Positions 6,879 through 15,864 of a DNA stretch of 64,000 bases are shown here, piece by piece; the stretch's first letter is position 1, and the number at the start of each line of letters is the position of its first letter. Origin of the DNA: Brevibacterium ihuae (GTDB lineage Bacteria; Actinomycetota; Actinomycetes; Actinomycetales; Brevibacteriaceae); NCBI RefSeq assembly GCF_900184225.1, contig NZ_FXWZ01000003.1:1553684-1617683 (forward strand), written 5' to 3'. The notes beneath the pieces are model-generated. The model saw nothing but the letters and a program-made list of their open reading frames with translations. It was not told where the DNA came from and searched no databases. A program made the position numbers and the translations under genes.

Positions 6879-9636
6879 TCCGGATCGACCGGGCGAGGTC
6901 GTCGCGCAGCTCGAGGAGCAGGCGGCGGAGGGCGCCCGGTGCCTCGGGGCGGTCCGCGAGCCAGGCATCGGTGCGCTCGAGCACGTGCTGCGGCCGCTGC
7001 GACCAGTGCGGGTAGAGCCCGACCACGAGCCGCCGCGCGATCTCGATCGACCGCGTCGTCCACACCGTGTCGAGCAGGTCGAAGTACGGGCTCACGGAGG
7101 ACTCGGTGAGCGGGAGAGCGCTCGGTGCGGTGAACCCGGCGATCGTCGCCGAGAGCATGTCGTTGCTCAGTTCGGTGTCGCCGGTGATCGCTTCCCAGGC
7201 GCGCATCTTGGCGATCGGGAGCGGTCGGGCGGCGGAGGCCGTCGCTGCGTGGAGCGCGCCCGAACCGGTGCGGTCGGCAGCCGCCTCCGCCTCGATCTCC
7301 GGGGTGTCCGCCCAGCCGAGCGCGACGAGCGCGATGAGCGCCTTCCAACGCAGCGCATGGTCGACCTCGAGTCCGGGGAACTCGCGCATCCGCCCGGCGA
7401 GGAGGGCCGAGGCGAATTCGCGCCCGGCGCCGACCGCCGGGTCATCGGCACCCGGCTCGCCGGCGGTCGAGTCCGCGGTCCGGGCGACGAGTGCGAGCAC
7501 GGTGTTCGCGAGATCGAGCTGGGAGTCCGAGCCCGGTTCGGCCGCGACGAGGGAGTCGAGAGCGGCGCCGAGCACCCCGGCGACCGCCTCCGGTCGAGCG
7601 GCGGGGGAGGTCCAGCGATCGAGTGCGGTGAGCACCGTCGTCCGCAGCCCGGCGGCGATCCCGGGATGCGTCTCCCGGGGCAGCGCGCGGCAGTAGGCCG
7701 CGAAGTAGTCCTCGGTCGGCAGCAGTCCGTCCCGCAGCGCGTTGCCGAGCGCCGACCACACGAGCGCCCGGTGGAGCGGGTCGGCGAGCCGCGATACCGA
7801 GCTCAGCGCGGTCGCCGTCGACACCGGGTCGAGCCGCACCTTGCAGTAGTCGAGGTCTCCGTCGTTGGGGAGGATGAGCGCCGGCCGCTCGGTGCCGAGC
7901 ATCTCCGGGACGTCGCAGCTCTCGACCGCGAAGTCGATCATCCACGTCCCCGTCCGCTCGAGCACCGGCCCGACGCGATCGAACGCCGCCACTGCGAGCC
8001 GGTGCGGGCGCACCACCCCGGCGTCGGCCGCGCCGTCGGAGTTCTCCTGGCGGATGTGCACCTCGGTGAGGACGTCGGCACCGTCCGCAGCACCCTCCCC
8101 GCCGGGACCATCCCCGTCCGGGTCGTCCCCGGTGTGGTCGGGCACGTCGATCCCCGCCGGGTCGTCGATCGCTCTCCCGGTCCGTGCGGTCCCGGCGCCG
8201 TGGTCGTCCCGGTCCTCCCGCGCCTCGGCGGGCAGGGGGCCGGATTCGACGGTGAGCTCGATCTCCGAGACGCCCACCGTGCGCAGCCAGGCGTCGGCCC
8301 AGTGGTGGACGTCGCGGTCCGGGGCGGCCTCGGCGAGTGCGGTGAGGAAGTCGGTGAGGGTGGCGGTGCCGAAGGCGTGGGCGCGGAAGTAGCGGCGGCT
8401 CCCGTCGAGGAACGCCTCGCGTCCGACGAACGTGACGAGCTGCTTGAGGACCGAGGCGCCCTTCGCGTAGGTGATCCCGTCGAAGTTGAGTTTCGCGGCC
8501 TCGACGTCGGGGATGTCGGCGACGATCGGATGCGTCGTCGGGTACTGGTCCTGCCGGTATGCCCAGTCCTTGCGCCGGAGGGCGAAGGTCACCCAGCCGT
8601 CGGTGTGCTCGGTGGCCTCGGCGAGTACGAGCCCGGCCATGTAGTCGGCGAAGGACTCCTTGAGCCACAGGTCGTCCCACCACTCCATGGTGACGAGGTC
8701 CCCGAACCACATGTGCGCCATCTCGTGGAGGATGACGTTCGCGCGCGACTCCCGCATGGACCGGGTCACCTGGTCGCGGAAGATCAGCGCATCGGTGAAG
8801 GTGACGAGTCCGGGATTCTCCATCGCGCCGAGGTTGTACTCGGGGACGAACACCTGGTCGTACTTGCCCCACGGGTAGGGGATGTCGAAGGCCGTGTGGA
8901 AGAAGTCGAGCCCCTGCGCGGTGACCCGGAAGATCTCGTCGGCGTCCATGTGGTCGGCGAGCGAGGCGCGGGTGAGGAGGCCGAGGTCGATCGCGGCTCC
9001 GGTGACCGGGTGGGAGTAGGAGGTCTGTGCCTGCGCATAGTGGCCGGCGACGACGCAGGTGATGTAGGTCGACATGACCTCGGTGTCGGCGAACTCGTGG
9101 CACGTCACGCCCGGCTCGGTGGGGCTCTCCCGAACGACGGGCGCGTTGCTGCGGACGAGGAGGCCGTCGGGGGCGAGTACGGTGAAGGAGAAGCGGGCCT
9201 TGAGGTCGGGCTGGTCGAAGTTCGCGAACACGCGGCGGGCGTCGGTCGGCTCGTACTGGGTGTAGAGGTAGACGGTGTCGTCGGCGGGGTCGAAGAAGCG
9301 GTGGAGGCCCTCACCGGTCCGCGAGTACAGCGCGCGGGCGTGGACGCGCAGGGTGTTCGCCCCGGTCCGCGGGGTGAACCGGACGCGCGCCCCGTCGAAC
9401 GCCGCCTCCGGATCGAGCCGCTCGCCGTTGAGCGCGAGCTCGACGACTCCGGCGGCGATGAGGTCGATGAAGGTGGGCTCGGCTTGCTCGGCGGTGAAAT
9501 CGACCTCGGTCACCGAATCGAACTCCCGCTGCTCTCGATCCGTGCAGCGGCCGAGGTCTAGGATGACGGAGTACCGGGAGATCTCGAGCAGCTCAGAACG
9601 GCGACGGGCTTCGTCACGGGTGAGATTGGTCGTCAT
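6865..9636 (-). CDS. pepN: Aminopeptidase N (M1 zinc metallopeptidase)
   Basis: Cytosolic zinc aminopeptidase of 923 residues that removes N-terminal amino acids from peptides. The substrate-binding GAMEN motif is at 270-274 and the zinc site HEMAH-x18-E uses H304, H308 and E327. The C-terminal ERAP1-like helical domain is complete. An acidic, Gly-rich insert of about 60 residues just after the catalytic domain looks like a disordered linker. ATG 9636 is preceded by GGAGG at a good distance. It is divergent from the FUSC gene across 50 bp. No special regulation seen. Confidence 0.93.
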   Translation of the reverse strand: MTTNLTRDEARRRSELLEISRYSVILDLGRCTDREQREFDSVTEVDFTAEQAEPTFIDLIAAGVVELALNGERLDPEAAFDGARVRFTPRTGANTLRVHARALYSRTGEGLHRFFDPADDTVYLYTQYEPTDARRVFANFDQPDLKARFSFTVLAPDGLLVRSNAPVVRESPTEPGVTCHEFADTEVMSTYITCVVAGHYAQAQTSYSHPVTGAAIDLGLLTRASLADHMDADEIFRVTAQGLDFFHTAFDIPYPWGKYDQVFVPEYNLGAMENPGLVTFTDALIFRDQVTRSMRESRANVILHEMAHMWFGDLVTMEWWDDLWLKESFADYMAGLVLAEATEHTDGWVTFALRRKDWAYRQDQYPTTHPIVADIPDVEAAKLNFDGITYAKGASVLKQLVTFVGREAFLDGSRRYFRAHAFGTATLTDFLTALAEAAPDRDVHHWADAWLRTVGVSEIELTVESGPLPAEAREDRDDHGAGTARTGRAIDDPAGIDVPDHTGDDPDGDGPGGEGAADGADVLTEVHIRQENSDGAADAGVVRPHRLAVAAFDRVGPVLERTGTWMIDFAVESCDVPEMLGTERPALILPNDGDLDYCKVRLDPVSTATALSSVSRLADPLHRALVWSALGNALRDGLLPTEDYFAAYCRALPRETHPGIAAGLRTTVLTALDRWTSPAARPEAVAGVLGAALDSLVAAEPGSDSQLDLANTVLALVARTADSTAGEPGADDPAVGAGREFASALLAGRMREFPGLEVDHALRWKALIALVALGWADTPEIEAEAAADRTGSGALHAATASAARPLPIAKMRAWEAITGDTELSNDMLSATIAGFTAPSALPLTESSVSPYFDLLDTVWTTRSIEIARRLVVGLYPHWSQRPQHVLERTDAWLADRPEAPGALRRLLLELRDDLARSIRIRGV

Positions 9637-9686
9637 GGGGCCTCCTTCGACACCGCTTCCCAGCATGCCACAGGAGGAATGAGAGC

Positions 9687-10844
9687 GTGAGCCGTCGAAC
9701 CGGCGCCCGGTCGCGGCCCTCGGCATGGCCCGGGCAGCTCAGCGGGCACCTCCGCAATCGTGCCCGGCTCGGTGCCCGCCGCACGCGCGCGAACCTCTCC
9801 CAGCTCCTCCAGGTCACCCTCGGCGCGACGGCCGCCTACGCCTTCTGCGCGCTCGTCCTCGGCCACGAGTACCCGTTCCTCGCGGCCGTCGCCGCCGCGA
9901 TCGGCACCGGCGTCACCGCTGACCGCCGTGTCCGCCGCTCGATGGAGATCGGGTTCGGTGCGACGGCCGGCGTGCTCGTCGGCGAGTTCATGCTCGCGAC
10001 CTTCGGGGCGGGCCTGTGGCAGCTCGCGGTGACCATGCTGCTCGGTCTGATGATCGGCACGATGATCAACTCCGGGGGCATTTTCATCACCCAGATCGGC
10101 GTCCAGTCGGTCTACGTCATCTCCGTCCCCCAGGCCGAGGCGGCCCAGCCCTTCGACCGGACCGTCGACGCGCTCGTCGGCGCTCTCGTCGCGATCCTCA
10201 TGGCGCTCGTCGTCCCCAACGACGCGCGGAAGGGTCCGCGGGACCGGGCGTCGTCCCTGCTCACCGAGATCGCGGAGACGCTCGTCGAATCCGGTGACGC
10301 GCTCGCCCGCGCCGACGTCCAGGCCGCGCGCCGGGCGCTGTCGCGCGCCCGGGACACGCAGGGGATCGTCGATTCGTGGCGGTCGACCCTGCGGATCTCC
10401 CAGGAGGCCACCCGAATCAACGCCCGCTCGCGCCGCTACGCCGCCGAGGTCACCCGCCTCGCCCGCGCCGTCGAGTACGCCGATCGCGCGATGCGGATGG
10501 TCCGCGTGGTGGCGAGGAGGACCCAGGCGATGGCCGAGCTCGGCACCGCGCGCCCGCAGCACGCCGAGCTCGTCCGCGACCTCGGGGAGGGAGCGCGGCG
10601 GCTGCGGGTGGCGCTCGAGCGGGGCACCTCGCGCACCCCGGCCGAGGAGTTCCTCTCCGGCGTCGCCGCCCGGCTCGACCCCAACGGCAGGGACGTCGCC
10701 GACATGCAGGACCGGACGCTCGTGCTGCTCCTGCGGCCGCTCGCGGTCGATCTGCTCCAGGCGTCCGGCCTGCCGGAGGATGCCGCGCTCGAGAAGCTGC
10801 CGGTGCTGAGCGAGGACACCGCGGAGGGCCCGCCGGTCGAATGA
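9687..10844 (+). CDS. FUSC / aromatic acid exporter family membrane protein
   Basis: A 385-residue inner-membrane protein of the FUSC (aromatic acid exporter, DUF939-like) group. Four to six hydrophobic spans occupy about residues 45-170 (for example LQVTLGATAAYAFCALVLG and LAVTMLLGLMIGTMINSGG), followed by a long basic cytoplasmic helical region. The GTG start has AGGAGG 9 bp upstream. The transported compound is unknown. It converges with the XRE regulator; a short GC stem at 10878-10896 lies between the two genes. Confidence 0.75.
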   Translation: MSRRTGARSRPSAWPGQLSGHLRNRARLGARRTRANLSQLLQVTLGATAAYAFCALVLGHEYPFLAAVAAAIGTGVTADRRVRRSMEIGFGATAGVLVGEFMLATFGAGLWQLAVTMLLGLMIGTMINSGGIFITQIGVQSVYVISVPQAEAAQPFDRTVDALVGALVAILMALVVPNDARKGPRDRASSLLTEIAETLVESGDALARADVQAARRALSRARDTQGIVDSWRSTLRISQEATRINARSRRYAAEVTRLARAVEYADRAMRMVRVVARRTQAMAELGTARPQHAELVRDLGEGARRLRVALERGTSRTPAEEFLSGVAARLDPNGRDVADMQDRTLVLLLRPLAVDLLQASGLPEDAALEKLPVLSEDTAEGPPVE

Positions 10845-10877
10845 TCCGGGGCCAGGGCAACGGGCCCGGCGTGCAGC

Positions 10878-10896
10878 GGGCCGCTGACTGCGGCCC
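10878..10896. terminator. Short GC hairpin between FUSC and XRE genes
   Basis: GGGCCGC and GCGGCCC form a 7-bp stem with a 5-nt loop in the 86-bp convergent gap. No T-tract follows, so function as a terminator is only likely. Confidence 0.4.
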
Positions 10897-10930
10897 CGGC
10901 GGTCAGACACCGGGCGGGTGCCCGACCGCC

Positions 10931-11485
10931 TCAGGCGGTCTCGACGACGTAGACGACGAGGCTGTCGGGCTCGAGGGCCGCGCAGGTGTGGAGCACATCG
11001 CCCGGATAGCGCAGGTAGTCGCCGGCGGAGAGCTCCTCGCTCCGATCGGCCCAGCTGACGCGGACACGCCCCCGGCCCACCACGACGTGCTCGGTCGTGC
11101 CGACCGGGTGGGGCATGGACTCCTTGACCTCGCCCGGCTGCGCGCTGATGAGGTAGAGGTCGCGCCGGGCGTGGGGCGGGCTCGCGCTCAGCAGCCACGA
11201 GACGTAGTCCGTCGTCGAGGAGGCGAGGGCGGGCGGCTCCCCGAGGCGGATCACTGCGGCTCCCGGGTCGGGGGCGTCGAGGAGGCGGGCGAGCGGGATG
11301 CCGTAGGTCGTGGCGAGCGACCACATCGTCTCGAGGCTCGGGTTCCCGGCCCCTGATTCGAGCTGGGAGAGCGTCGACTTGCCGAGCCCGGCGCGCCGGG
11401 CCGCCTCGGTGAGGCTGAGGCCGCTCCGCTCGCGCTCGCGGCGGAGCGCCCCGGCGACGAGGAGGCGCGGGGAGTCGTCGGTCAT
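10931..11485 (-). CDS. XRE-family regulator with C-terminal cupin domain
   Basis: A 184-residue transcription factor: an XRE helix-turn-helix at about 10-65 (SLTEAARRAGLGKSTLSQLESG) and a cupin ligand-binding domain at about 110-180. This architecture usually controls transport or amino-acid genes and binds palindromic operators. It is divergent from azlC, and the 81-bp gap holds a perfect 16-bp palindrome at azlC, so it probably represses azlCD. TAGACT at 11492-11497 (minus strand) lies 6 bp before its ATG, giving a leaderless-type promoter. Confidence 0.88.
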   Translation of the reverse strand: MTDDSPRLLVAGALRRERERSGLSLTEAARRAGLGKSTLSQLESGAGNPSLETMWSLATTYGIPLARLLDAPDPGAAVIRLGEPPALASSTTDYVSWLLSASPPHARRDLYLISAQPGEVKESMPHPVGTTEHVVVGRGRVRVSWADRSEELSAGDYLRYPGDVLHTCAALEPDSLVVYVVETA

Positions 11486-11491
11486 GGGTCC

Positions 11492-11497
11492 AGTCTA
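11492..11497 (-). promoter_or_regulatory. -10 element of the XRE-cupin gene
   Basis: TAGACT on the minus strand, 6 bp before the ATG at 11485. Confidence 0.4.
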
Positions 11498-11550
11498 GGG
11501 ATGTTCGCTGGAATGGCCAGCACGTTCATCTTGACGAACACCTGACGCGC

Positions 11551-11566
11551 GTTCACTATAGTGAAC
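11551..11566. promoter_or_regulatory. Perfect 16-bp palindromic operator at the azlC start
   Basis: GTTCACTATAGTGAAC is a perfect palindrome ending at the base before the azlC ATG. A weaker relative, GTTCATCTTGACGAAC, lies 28 bp upstream at 11523-11538 and covers a possible -35 element (TTGACG, 11531-11536). The palindrome overlaps candidate -10 sequences (CACTAT or TATAGT). The likely binder is the divergent XRE-cupin protein; that is inference from position. Confidence 0.75.
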
Positions 11567-12262
11567 ATGAGTCCATTGAACAGGTCCGGCTGGGATGCCC
11601 GGCTCGGTCTCCCGCGAGGAGCGGTGCGGACGAACGTCTTCGTCTCGCTGCCGGTCCTCGCGATGGCGCTGTCCTACGGGGCGGTGTCCGGTGCCGCGGG
11701 GTTCGAGTGGTGGCAGACTCTCCTCCTCGCGCTGTTCGCGCTCGGCGGGGCGGCCGAGCTCACCTTCGTCGGGGTCATCGCCGCCGGCGGGTCCCCGGTC
11801 CTCGCCGTCGTCGCCGGACTGCTCGTCAACTCCCGGAGCTTCCCCTTCGGCCTCGCGGTGGGCGGGTTCTTCCCCACCGACGCGAAGGCGCTGCCGGCCG
11901 CCCACCTCGTCAACGACGAGACCACCGCGTTCGCCCGGTCGATGCCGAACGATGCGATGCGCTGGCGGGCGTTCCTCCTTATGGGCCTGACGTTCCTCGT
12001 CCTCTGGCCGGCGGGCGCCGTGGCCGGCCTCGGCCTCGGGCGCGCGGTCGATGCCGAGCTCCTCGGGCTCGACGTCGCGTTCCCCGTCATCCTCCTCTGC
12101 CTCGTGCTCAGCGACCTCCGGGTCCCGCGCACCGCGGTGGCGGTCGGCGCCGGCACCGGGATCGCCGCGCTCACCGCGCCGTTCGTCGCCGCCGGTCTCG
12201 CTCCCATGCTCGCCCTGCTCGGGCTCCTCCCCGCCGCGCTCGGCCGGAGGACGCGGCGATGA
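11567..12262 (+). CDS. azlC: AzlC-type branched-chain amino acid exporter, large subunit
   Basis: Inner-membrane permease of 231 residues with about eight hydrophobic segments. The conserved AzlC region around LSYGAVSGAAGFEWWQTLLLALFAL and ELTFVGVIAAGGSP is clear. With AzlD it exports branched-chain or related amino acids. ATG 11567 was chosen over GTG 11561 because the GTG is inside the operator palindrome and there is no ribosome site; the mRNA is probably leaderless. Its stop overlaps the azlD start (ATGA). Confidence 0.88.
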   Translation: MSPLNRSGWDARLGLPRGAVRTNVFVSLPVLAMALSYGAVSGAAGFEWWQTLLLALFALGGAAELTFVGVIAAGGSPVLAVVAGLLVNSRSFPFGLAVGGFFPTDAKALPAAHLVNDETTAFARSMPNDAMRWRAFLLMGLTFLVLWPAGAVAGLGLGRAVDAELLGLDVAFPVILLCLVLSDLRVPRTAVAVGAGTGIAALTAPFVAAGLAPMLALLGLLPAALGRRTRR

Positions 12263-12615
12263 CGACCGCGGGCTTCCTCCTCGCCGCCTCCGCGCTCGCG
12301 GTCGGCACCTTCCTCATCCGGATCCTCGGCGTCCGGCTCGGCGCCCTCATGCGGACCCGGGGGAGCGGGGCGTCCGGGTCCGGGAGCCCCGAGGACTCGC
12401 CCGTGCGCGTGTGGTTCGACCGTTCGGCCACCGTGCTCATCGCCGCCGTGTGCGTCACCTCGACCCTCTACGACGGGCAGGACTTCGCCGGCTGGGCGCG
12501 GGTGCTCGGCGTGGGCGCCGGGGCGCTCGCCGCGGTGTGCCGGGTCCCGCTGCTCGGCAGCGTCGGCATCGGCATGGCGGTGTGCGCGGGTGCGCGCCTC
12601 CTCGGGCTCGCCTGA
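12259..12615 (+). CDS. azlD: AzlD-type branched-chain amino acid exporter, small subunit
   Basis: A 118-residue membrane protein with about three or four spans, small partner of AzlC. The segment FLIRILGVRLG is the family's N-terminal hallmark. A polar Gly/Ser loop at about 35-47 separates the first spans. The start ATG overlaps the azlC stop by four bases, so the two are translated together. Confidence 0.83.
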   Translation: MTTAGFLLAASALAVGTFLIRILGVRLGALMRTRGSGASGSGSPEDSPVRVWFDRSATVLIAAVCVTSTLYDGQDFAGWARVLGVGAGALAAVCRVPLLGSVGIGMAVCAGARLLGLA

Positions 12616-12717
12616 TCAGGCAGCCGCGCAGCCGATCCGGGGACCGCGACCGATCGAGGAGCCGCTCGGCAGGTCCGGGAGGGCTCGGCCGACCAGGGGA
12701 CGCGGAGGCGGCGTTGC

Positions 12718-12723
12718 TAGGGT
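12718..12723 (+). promoter_or_regulatory. -10 element, leaderless-type promoter of the DUF2516 gene
   Basis: TAGGGT lies 7 bp before the ATG, the same arrangement as at gabT. Confidence 0.4.
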
Positions 12724-12730
12724 GGGGGGC

Positions 12731-13042
12731 ATGTCAGCGCTCGCCAGCATCCAGGGCCTCGTGTTCCTCGTCCTCACCGTGGCCGCCTTCCTCGTCGAGC
12801 TCGCGGCGTTCATCGATTCGCTCCGCTATCGCAACGAGGTGTACCGGGCCGCCGACAAGCGCACGAAGACGTTCTGGACCGTGCTGCTCGGAGTCGCCGC
12901 CGCGATCGGCTTCCTCGCGATGCCGCCGCTCCAGGCGATGCCGATCTTCATCTCCCTCCTCGGCTTCGTCGCCGCCGCGGTGTACTTCACCGATGTGCGC
13001 AAGGGGCTGCGCGCGGTCGACCCGCGCTATCGCGGCCGGTGA
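12731..13042 (+). CDS. DUF2516 family membrane protein
   Basis: A 103-residue protein with about three membrane spans (residues 7-28, 48-66, 70-88) and a basic C-terminus. DUF2516 proteins are confined to actinobacteria and have no known function. The alpha/beta hydrolase gene begins inside its stop codon (GTGA). Confidence 0.8.
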   Translation: MSALASIQGLVFLVLTVAAFLVELAAFIDSLRYRNEVYRAADKRTKTFWTVLLGVAAAIGFLAMPPLQAMPIFISLLGFVAAAVYFTDVRKGLRAVDPRYRGR

Positions 13043-13866
13043 GGCACGGAACCGCTCGGCCCGGGGTCGATTGCCCCGGCCCGGATGACGGCTGGATGGC
13101 GGCCTTCGGCACCGGCGATCCGGTCACCCTGTTCTCCCACGGCTTCTCCGGCGCGATCCGCGATACCCGGCCCTTCGCCTCGGGCATCGCCGGAACCCGG
13201 GTGCTCGTCAACCTCGGCGGACACGGCGGTCGGCCCTCTCCCGGCCCGGGGTGGACCTATGCGACGATCGCCGATCAGCTCGCGCAGGCGCTCACCGGTT
13301 CGGGGGCGCGCCGTGCCCTCGGGGTGTCGATGAGCGCCGGGGGCCTCGCCCGACTCATCACCGCAGGGCATCCCGCCGCGCTCGGGCTGGAGAAGGTCGC
13401 GTTCGTCCTCCCGGCGTCGTGGGCGGGATTCGCTCCCGAGGTCGAGCGCGCCGCAGCGGCGCATGTCGCCCTCGTGCGCGAGCACCTGACCGCCGGCGAC
13501 CGCGCGGGGCTCGTCGACGCTCTGCTCGCCCGCGAGCCGGCGCCGGTGCGCGACCTCTCGCCGGCCCGGGCCTGGGTGCGGGCGAAGGTCGACGCCCTGT
13601 TCGACACCGACATGGCCGACGGACTCGGCCTCGCCCTCGAGATCGCCGTCGACAGCGCGGAGCACGCCGCCCGTGCGGCCTCCGCGTTCCCCGGCGAGGT
13701 CCTCGTCCTCACCCATGAGGACGATGCCGCTCACCCGGTCCCCGTCGCCCGCGACATCGCCGCGGCGTTCCCGCGCGCGACGCTCGAGATCCTGCCGCCC
13801 GGCAGCATCCTGTGGCGGGGGCGGAGCGAGGTCCGGCGGATCCTCACCGCGTTCTTCAACGACTAG
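13039..13866 (+). CDS. Alpha/beta hydrolase
   Basis: Alpha/beta-hydrolase-fold protein of up to 275 residues. Visible: LFSHGFSGAIRDT (oxyanion region) and the nucleophile elbow GVSMSAGG. A C-terminal ILPPGSILWRGR takes the position of the catalytic histidine, and the expected His is not evident, so catalysis by the classic triad is unproven. GTG 13039 overlaps the previous stop; ATG 13096 (MAAFGTGDPVTL) is an alternative. mshA follows 11 bp later. The substrate is unknown. Confidence 0.7.
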   Translation: MRHGTARPGVDCPGPDDGWMAAFGTGDPVTLFSHGFSGAIRDTRPFASGIAGTRVLVNLGGHGGRPSPGPGWTYATIADQLAQALTGSGARRALGVSMSAGGLARLITAGHPAALGLEKVAFVLPASWAGFAPEVERAAAAHVALVREHLTAGDRAGLVDALLAREPAPVRDLSPARAWVRAKVDALFDTDMADGLGLALEIAVDSAEHAARAASAFPGEVLVLTHEDDAAHPVPVARDIAAAFPRATLEILPPGSILWRGRSEVRRILTAFFND

Positions 13867-13869
13867 GAT
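13864..13869 (+). promoter_or_regulatory. -10 element, leaderless-type promoter of mshA
   Basis: TAGGAT overlaps the stop codon of the hydrolase gene and lies 8 bp before the mshA GTG, so mshA can be transcribed on its own as well as by readthrough. Confidence 0.4.
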
Positions 13870-13877
13870 CGAGAGCT

Positions 13878-15149
13878 GTGCGCATCGCTCTCCTCTCCCT
13901 CCACACCTCGCCCGCCGCACAGCCCGGCCAGGGCGACGCCGGGGGCATGAACGTCTACGTCCGGGCCACCGCGAACGAGCTCGCCGCCGCCGGCCACGCG
14001 GTCGAGATCTTCACCGCCGATCCGGCCGCCCCGACCTCGGGCACCGTGGAGCTCGCGCCGGGGATCCGCCTCCACCAGCTCACGACGGCCGCCCGGGACA
14101 AGAACGGGCTCAGCGAGGAGGTCGCCGATCTCGCCCGCACGATCGCGGCGCACCCGGCGTACTCCGGCACCGCGCTCATCTGGGCCCACTACTGGATCTC
14201 CGGTCTCGTCGGCCTCGCTCTCGCCGGTGGGGACCGCGCCGCGCGCGTGCCCGCTGCGGACGGCCCTGCCGATCCCGTCCTCGCGGTGTCCTTCCACACG
14301 GTCGCCGCGGTCAAGGACCGCGACACCGGCGAGGCGCGCGAGCCGGAGGAGCGCCGCCGGGCCGAGGAGCGGATCGCCGCTGGGGCCGACCTCCTCGTCG
14401 CGAACACCGGGGCGGAGGCCGAAGACCTCCGCGGCCTCCTCGGGGCGGATCCGGCACGGGTCGTCGTCGCGATGCCCGGGGTCGATCTCGCGACCTTCGC
14501 CCCCGGTCCGCAGCACGCCGCGCGCCGGGCGGTCGGCGCCGCGTCCGCCGACCTCCTCCTGCTCTACGTGGGACGCATGCAGCACGTCAAGGGCACCGAC
14601 ACTGCGATCGAGGCGCTCGCCGCGCTCGATCGGCTCGACCCCGTGCTCGCCGCGCGCACCCGCCTCGTCATGCTCGGTGCCGCGTCGGGGGAGGACACCG
14701 ACGTCGCCGAGCTCGTGCACCGGATCGACGCGGCCCGCCTCGACGACCGCGTTCGCATGCGCCCGCCGGTCCCGGCCGCCGAGCTCGCCGACTGGTACCG
14801 GGCGGCCGACGTCGTGCTCGTCCCCTCGCGCAGCGAGTCGTTCGGCTTCGCCGCGGCCGAGGCGCAGGCGTGCGGTGCACCGGTCATCGCCTCGGCCGTG
14901 GGCGGGCTGTCCCACGTCGTCGAGGCCGGGCGCACCGGTCTGCTCGTCGCGGAGGACGACCCCCTCACCTGGGCGGAGGGCATCGAGGCCCTCTTGCTCG
15001 ATCCGGCCGCACGTGCTCGGATGGGAGTCGAGGCCGCGCGGCGCGCCCAGGCGTTCGACTGGCGCACCTGCGTACGGACGGTGCTCGCTGCGGCGGACAC
15101 GGCCGCGCGGCGCGGTGAGAGCGGAGGACATCATGGACGACACGACTGA
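13878..15149 (+). CDS. mshA: D-inositol-3-phosphate glycosyltransferase
   Basis: GT4-family enzyme of 423 residues that joins N-acetylglucosamine from UDP-GlcNAc to 1-L-myo-inositol 1-phosphate, the first step of mycothiol synthesis. Motifs: LSLHTSPAAQPGQGDAGGMN near the N-terminus, YVGRMQHVKGTD in the linker, and SRSESFGFAAAEAQACGAPV (the E-x7-E nucleotide-sugar site) near the C-terminus, all typical of MshA. GTG 13878 fits the family start. It overlaps the YbjN gene by 17 bp. The product feeds the mycothiol dehydrogenase encoded at 25474-26568. Confidence 0.92.
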   Translation: MRIALLSLHTSPAAQPGQGDAGGMNVYVRATANELAAAGHAVEIFTADPAAPTSGTVELAPGIRLHQLTTAARDKNGLSEEVADLARTIAAHPAYSGTALIWAHYWISGLVGLALAGGDRAARVPAADGPADPVLAVSFHTVAAVKDRDTGEAREPEERRRAEERIAAGADLLVANTGAEAEDLRGLLGADPARVVVAMPGVDLATFAPGPQHAARRAVGAASADLLLLYVGRMQHVKGTDTAIEALAALDRLDPVLAARTRLVMLGAASGEDTDVAELVHRIDAARLDDRVRMRPPVPAAELADWYRAADVVLVPSRSESFGFAAAEAQACGAPVIASAVGGLSHVVEAGRTGLLVAEDDPLTWAEGIEALLLDPAARARMGVEAARRAQAFDWRTCVRTVLAAADTAARRGESGGHHGRHD

Positions 15150-15723
15150 GAACAGCAGCACGGGCGCGCCGGACCGGACCGGCAGGGCGGCGCCCCTGTC
15201 CCCGGAGGACGCGAGCGAGCTCGTGCTCGACTGGGCGCGGGAGCAGGACCTCGAGGCCGACCGCCTCGGCGATGCGCACGTCGCGGTGACGCTGCCCGGA
15301 GACCGGAAGCTCAAGACCACGGTCTCGGTGCGGTGCTCCCGACGCTCGATCGACCTCCAGGCCTTCGTCATCCGGCACCCGGACGAGAACCGCGAGCGGT
15401 TCCAGGCCTGGCTCCTCCACAAGAACTCGAAGCTCCGCGGACTCGCGTTCTCCACCGATCACCTCGGCGACGTCTATCTCGACGCCTCGCTGCCGGTCGA
15501 GGCGTGGAGCGCCGAGGTGCTCGACTCGCTGCTCGGGCGGTTCCTGTCCGCGGCAGACGAGTCCTTCAACGACCTGCTCGTGCTCGGATTCCTCACCTCG
15601 ATGAAGAAGGAGTGGGCCTGGCGGATTTCGCGCGGGGAGTCGACGCGCAACCTCGCGGCCTTCGAATCGCTGCTGTCCGGGCCGGACAACGAGTTCCTCG
15701 ACGCGGGCGGGTCCGCGGACTGA
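15133..15723 (+). CDS. YbjN domain-containing protein
   Basis: A 196-residue soluble protein matching the YbjN (type III secretion chaperone-like) fold found next to mshA in many actinobacteria. It starts inside the mshA 3' end (17-bp overlap), so it is translationally coupled. Conserved patches are FQAWLLHKNSKLRGLAFSTD and GDVYLDASLP. No catalytic motif is visible. The conserved neighbourhood hints at a link to mycothiol or to gpmA, unproven. Confidence 0.78.
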   Translation: MDDTTENSSTGAPDRTGRAAPLSPEDASELVLDWAREQDLEADRLGDAHVAVTLPGDRKLKTTVSVRCSRRSIDLQAFVIRHPDENRERFQAWLLHKNSKLRGLAFSTDHLGDVYLDASLPVEAWSAEVLDSLLGRFLSAADESFNDLLVLGFLTSMKKEWAWRISRGESTRNLAAFESLLSGPDNEFLDAGGSAD

Positions 15724-15864
15724 ACCTCCCGCCGCAGGACTTCCCGGAGCGGACAGGATCTCCCGCCTCCGATTCTCCTCCCGCCGCGGCCGGCGGCGGA
15801 ACGCGCTCATCCGGTCCCCGGAACACGGGTGCGCCCGCCCGCGGTGCCGTGGAAGAATGACACC

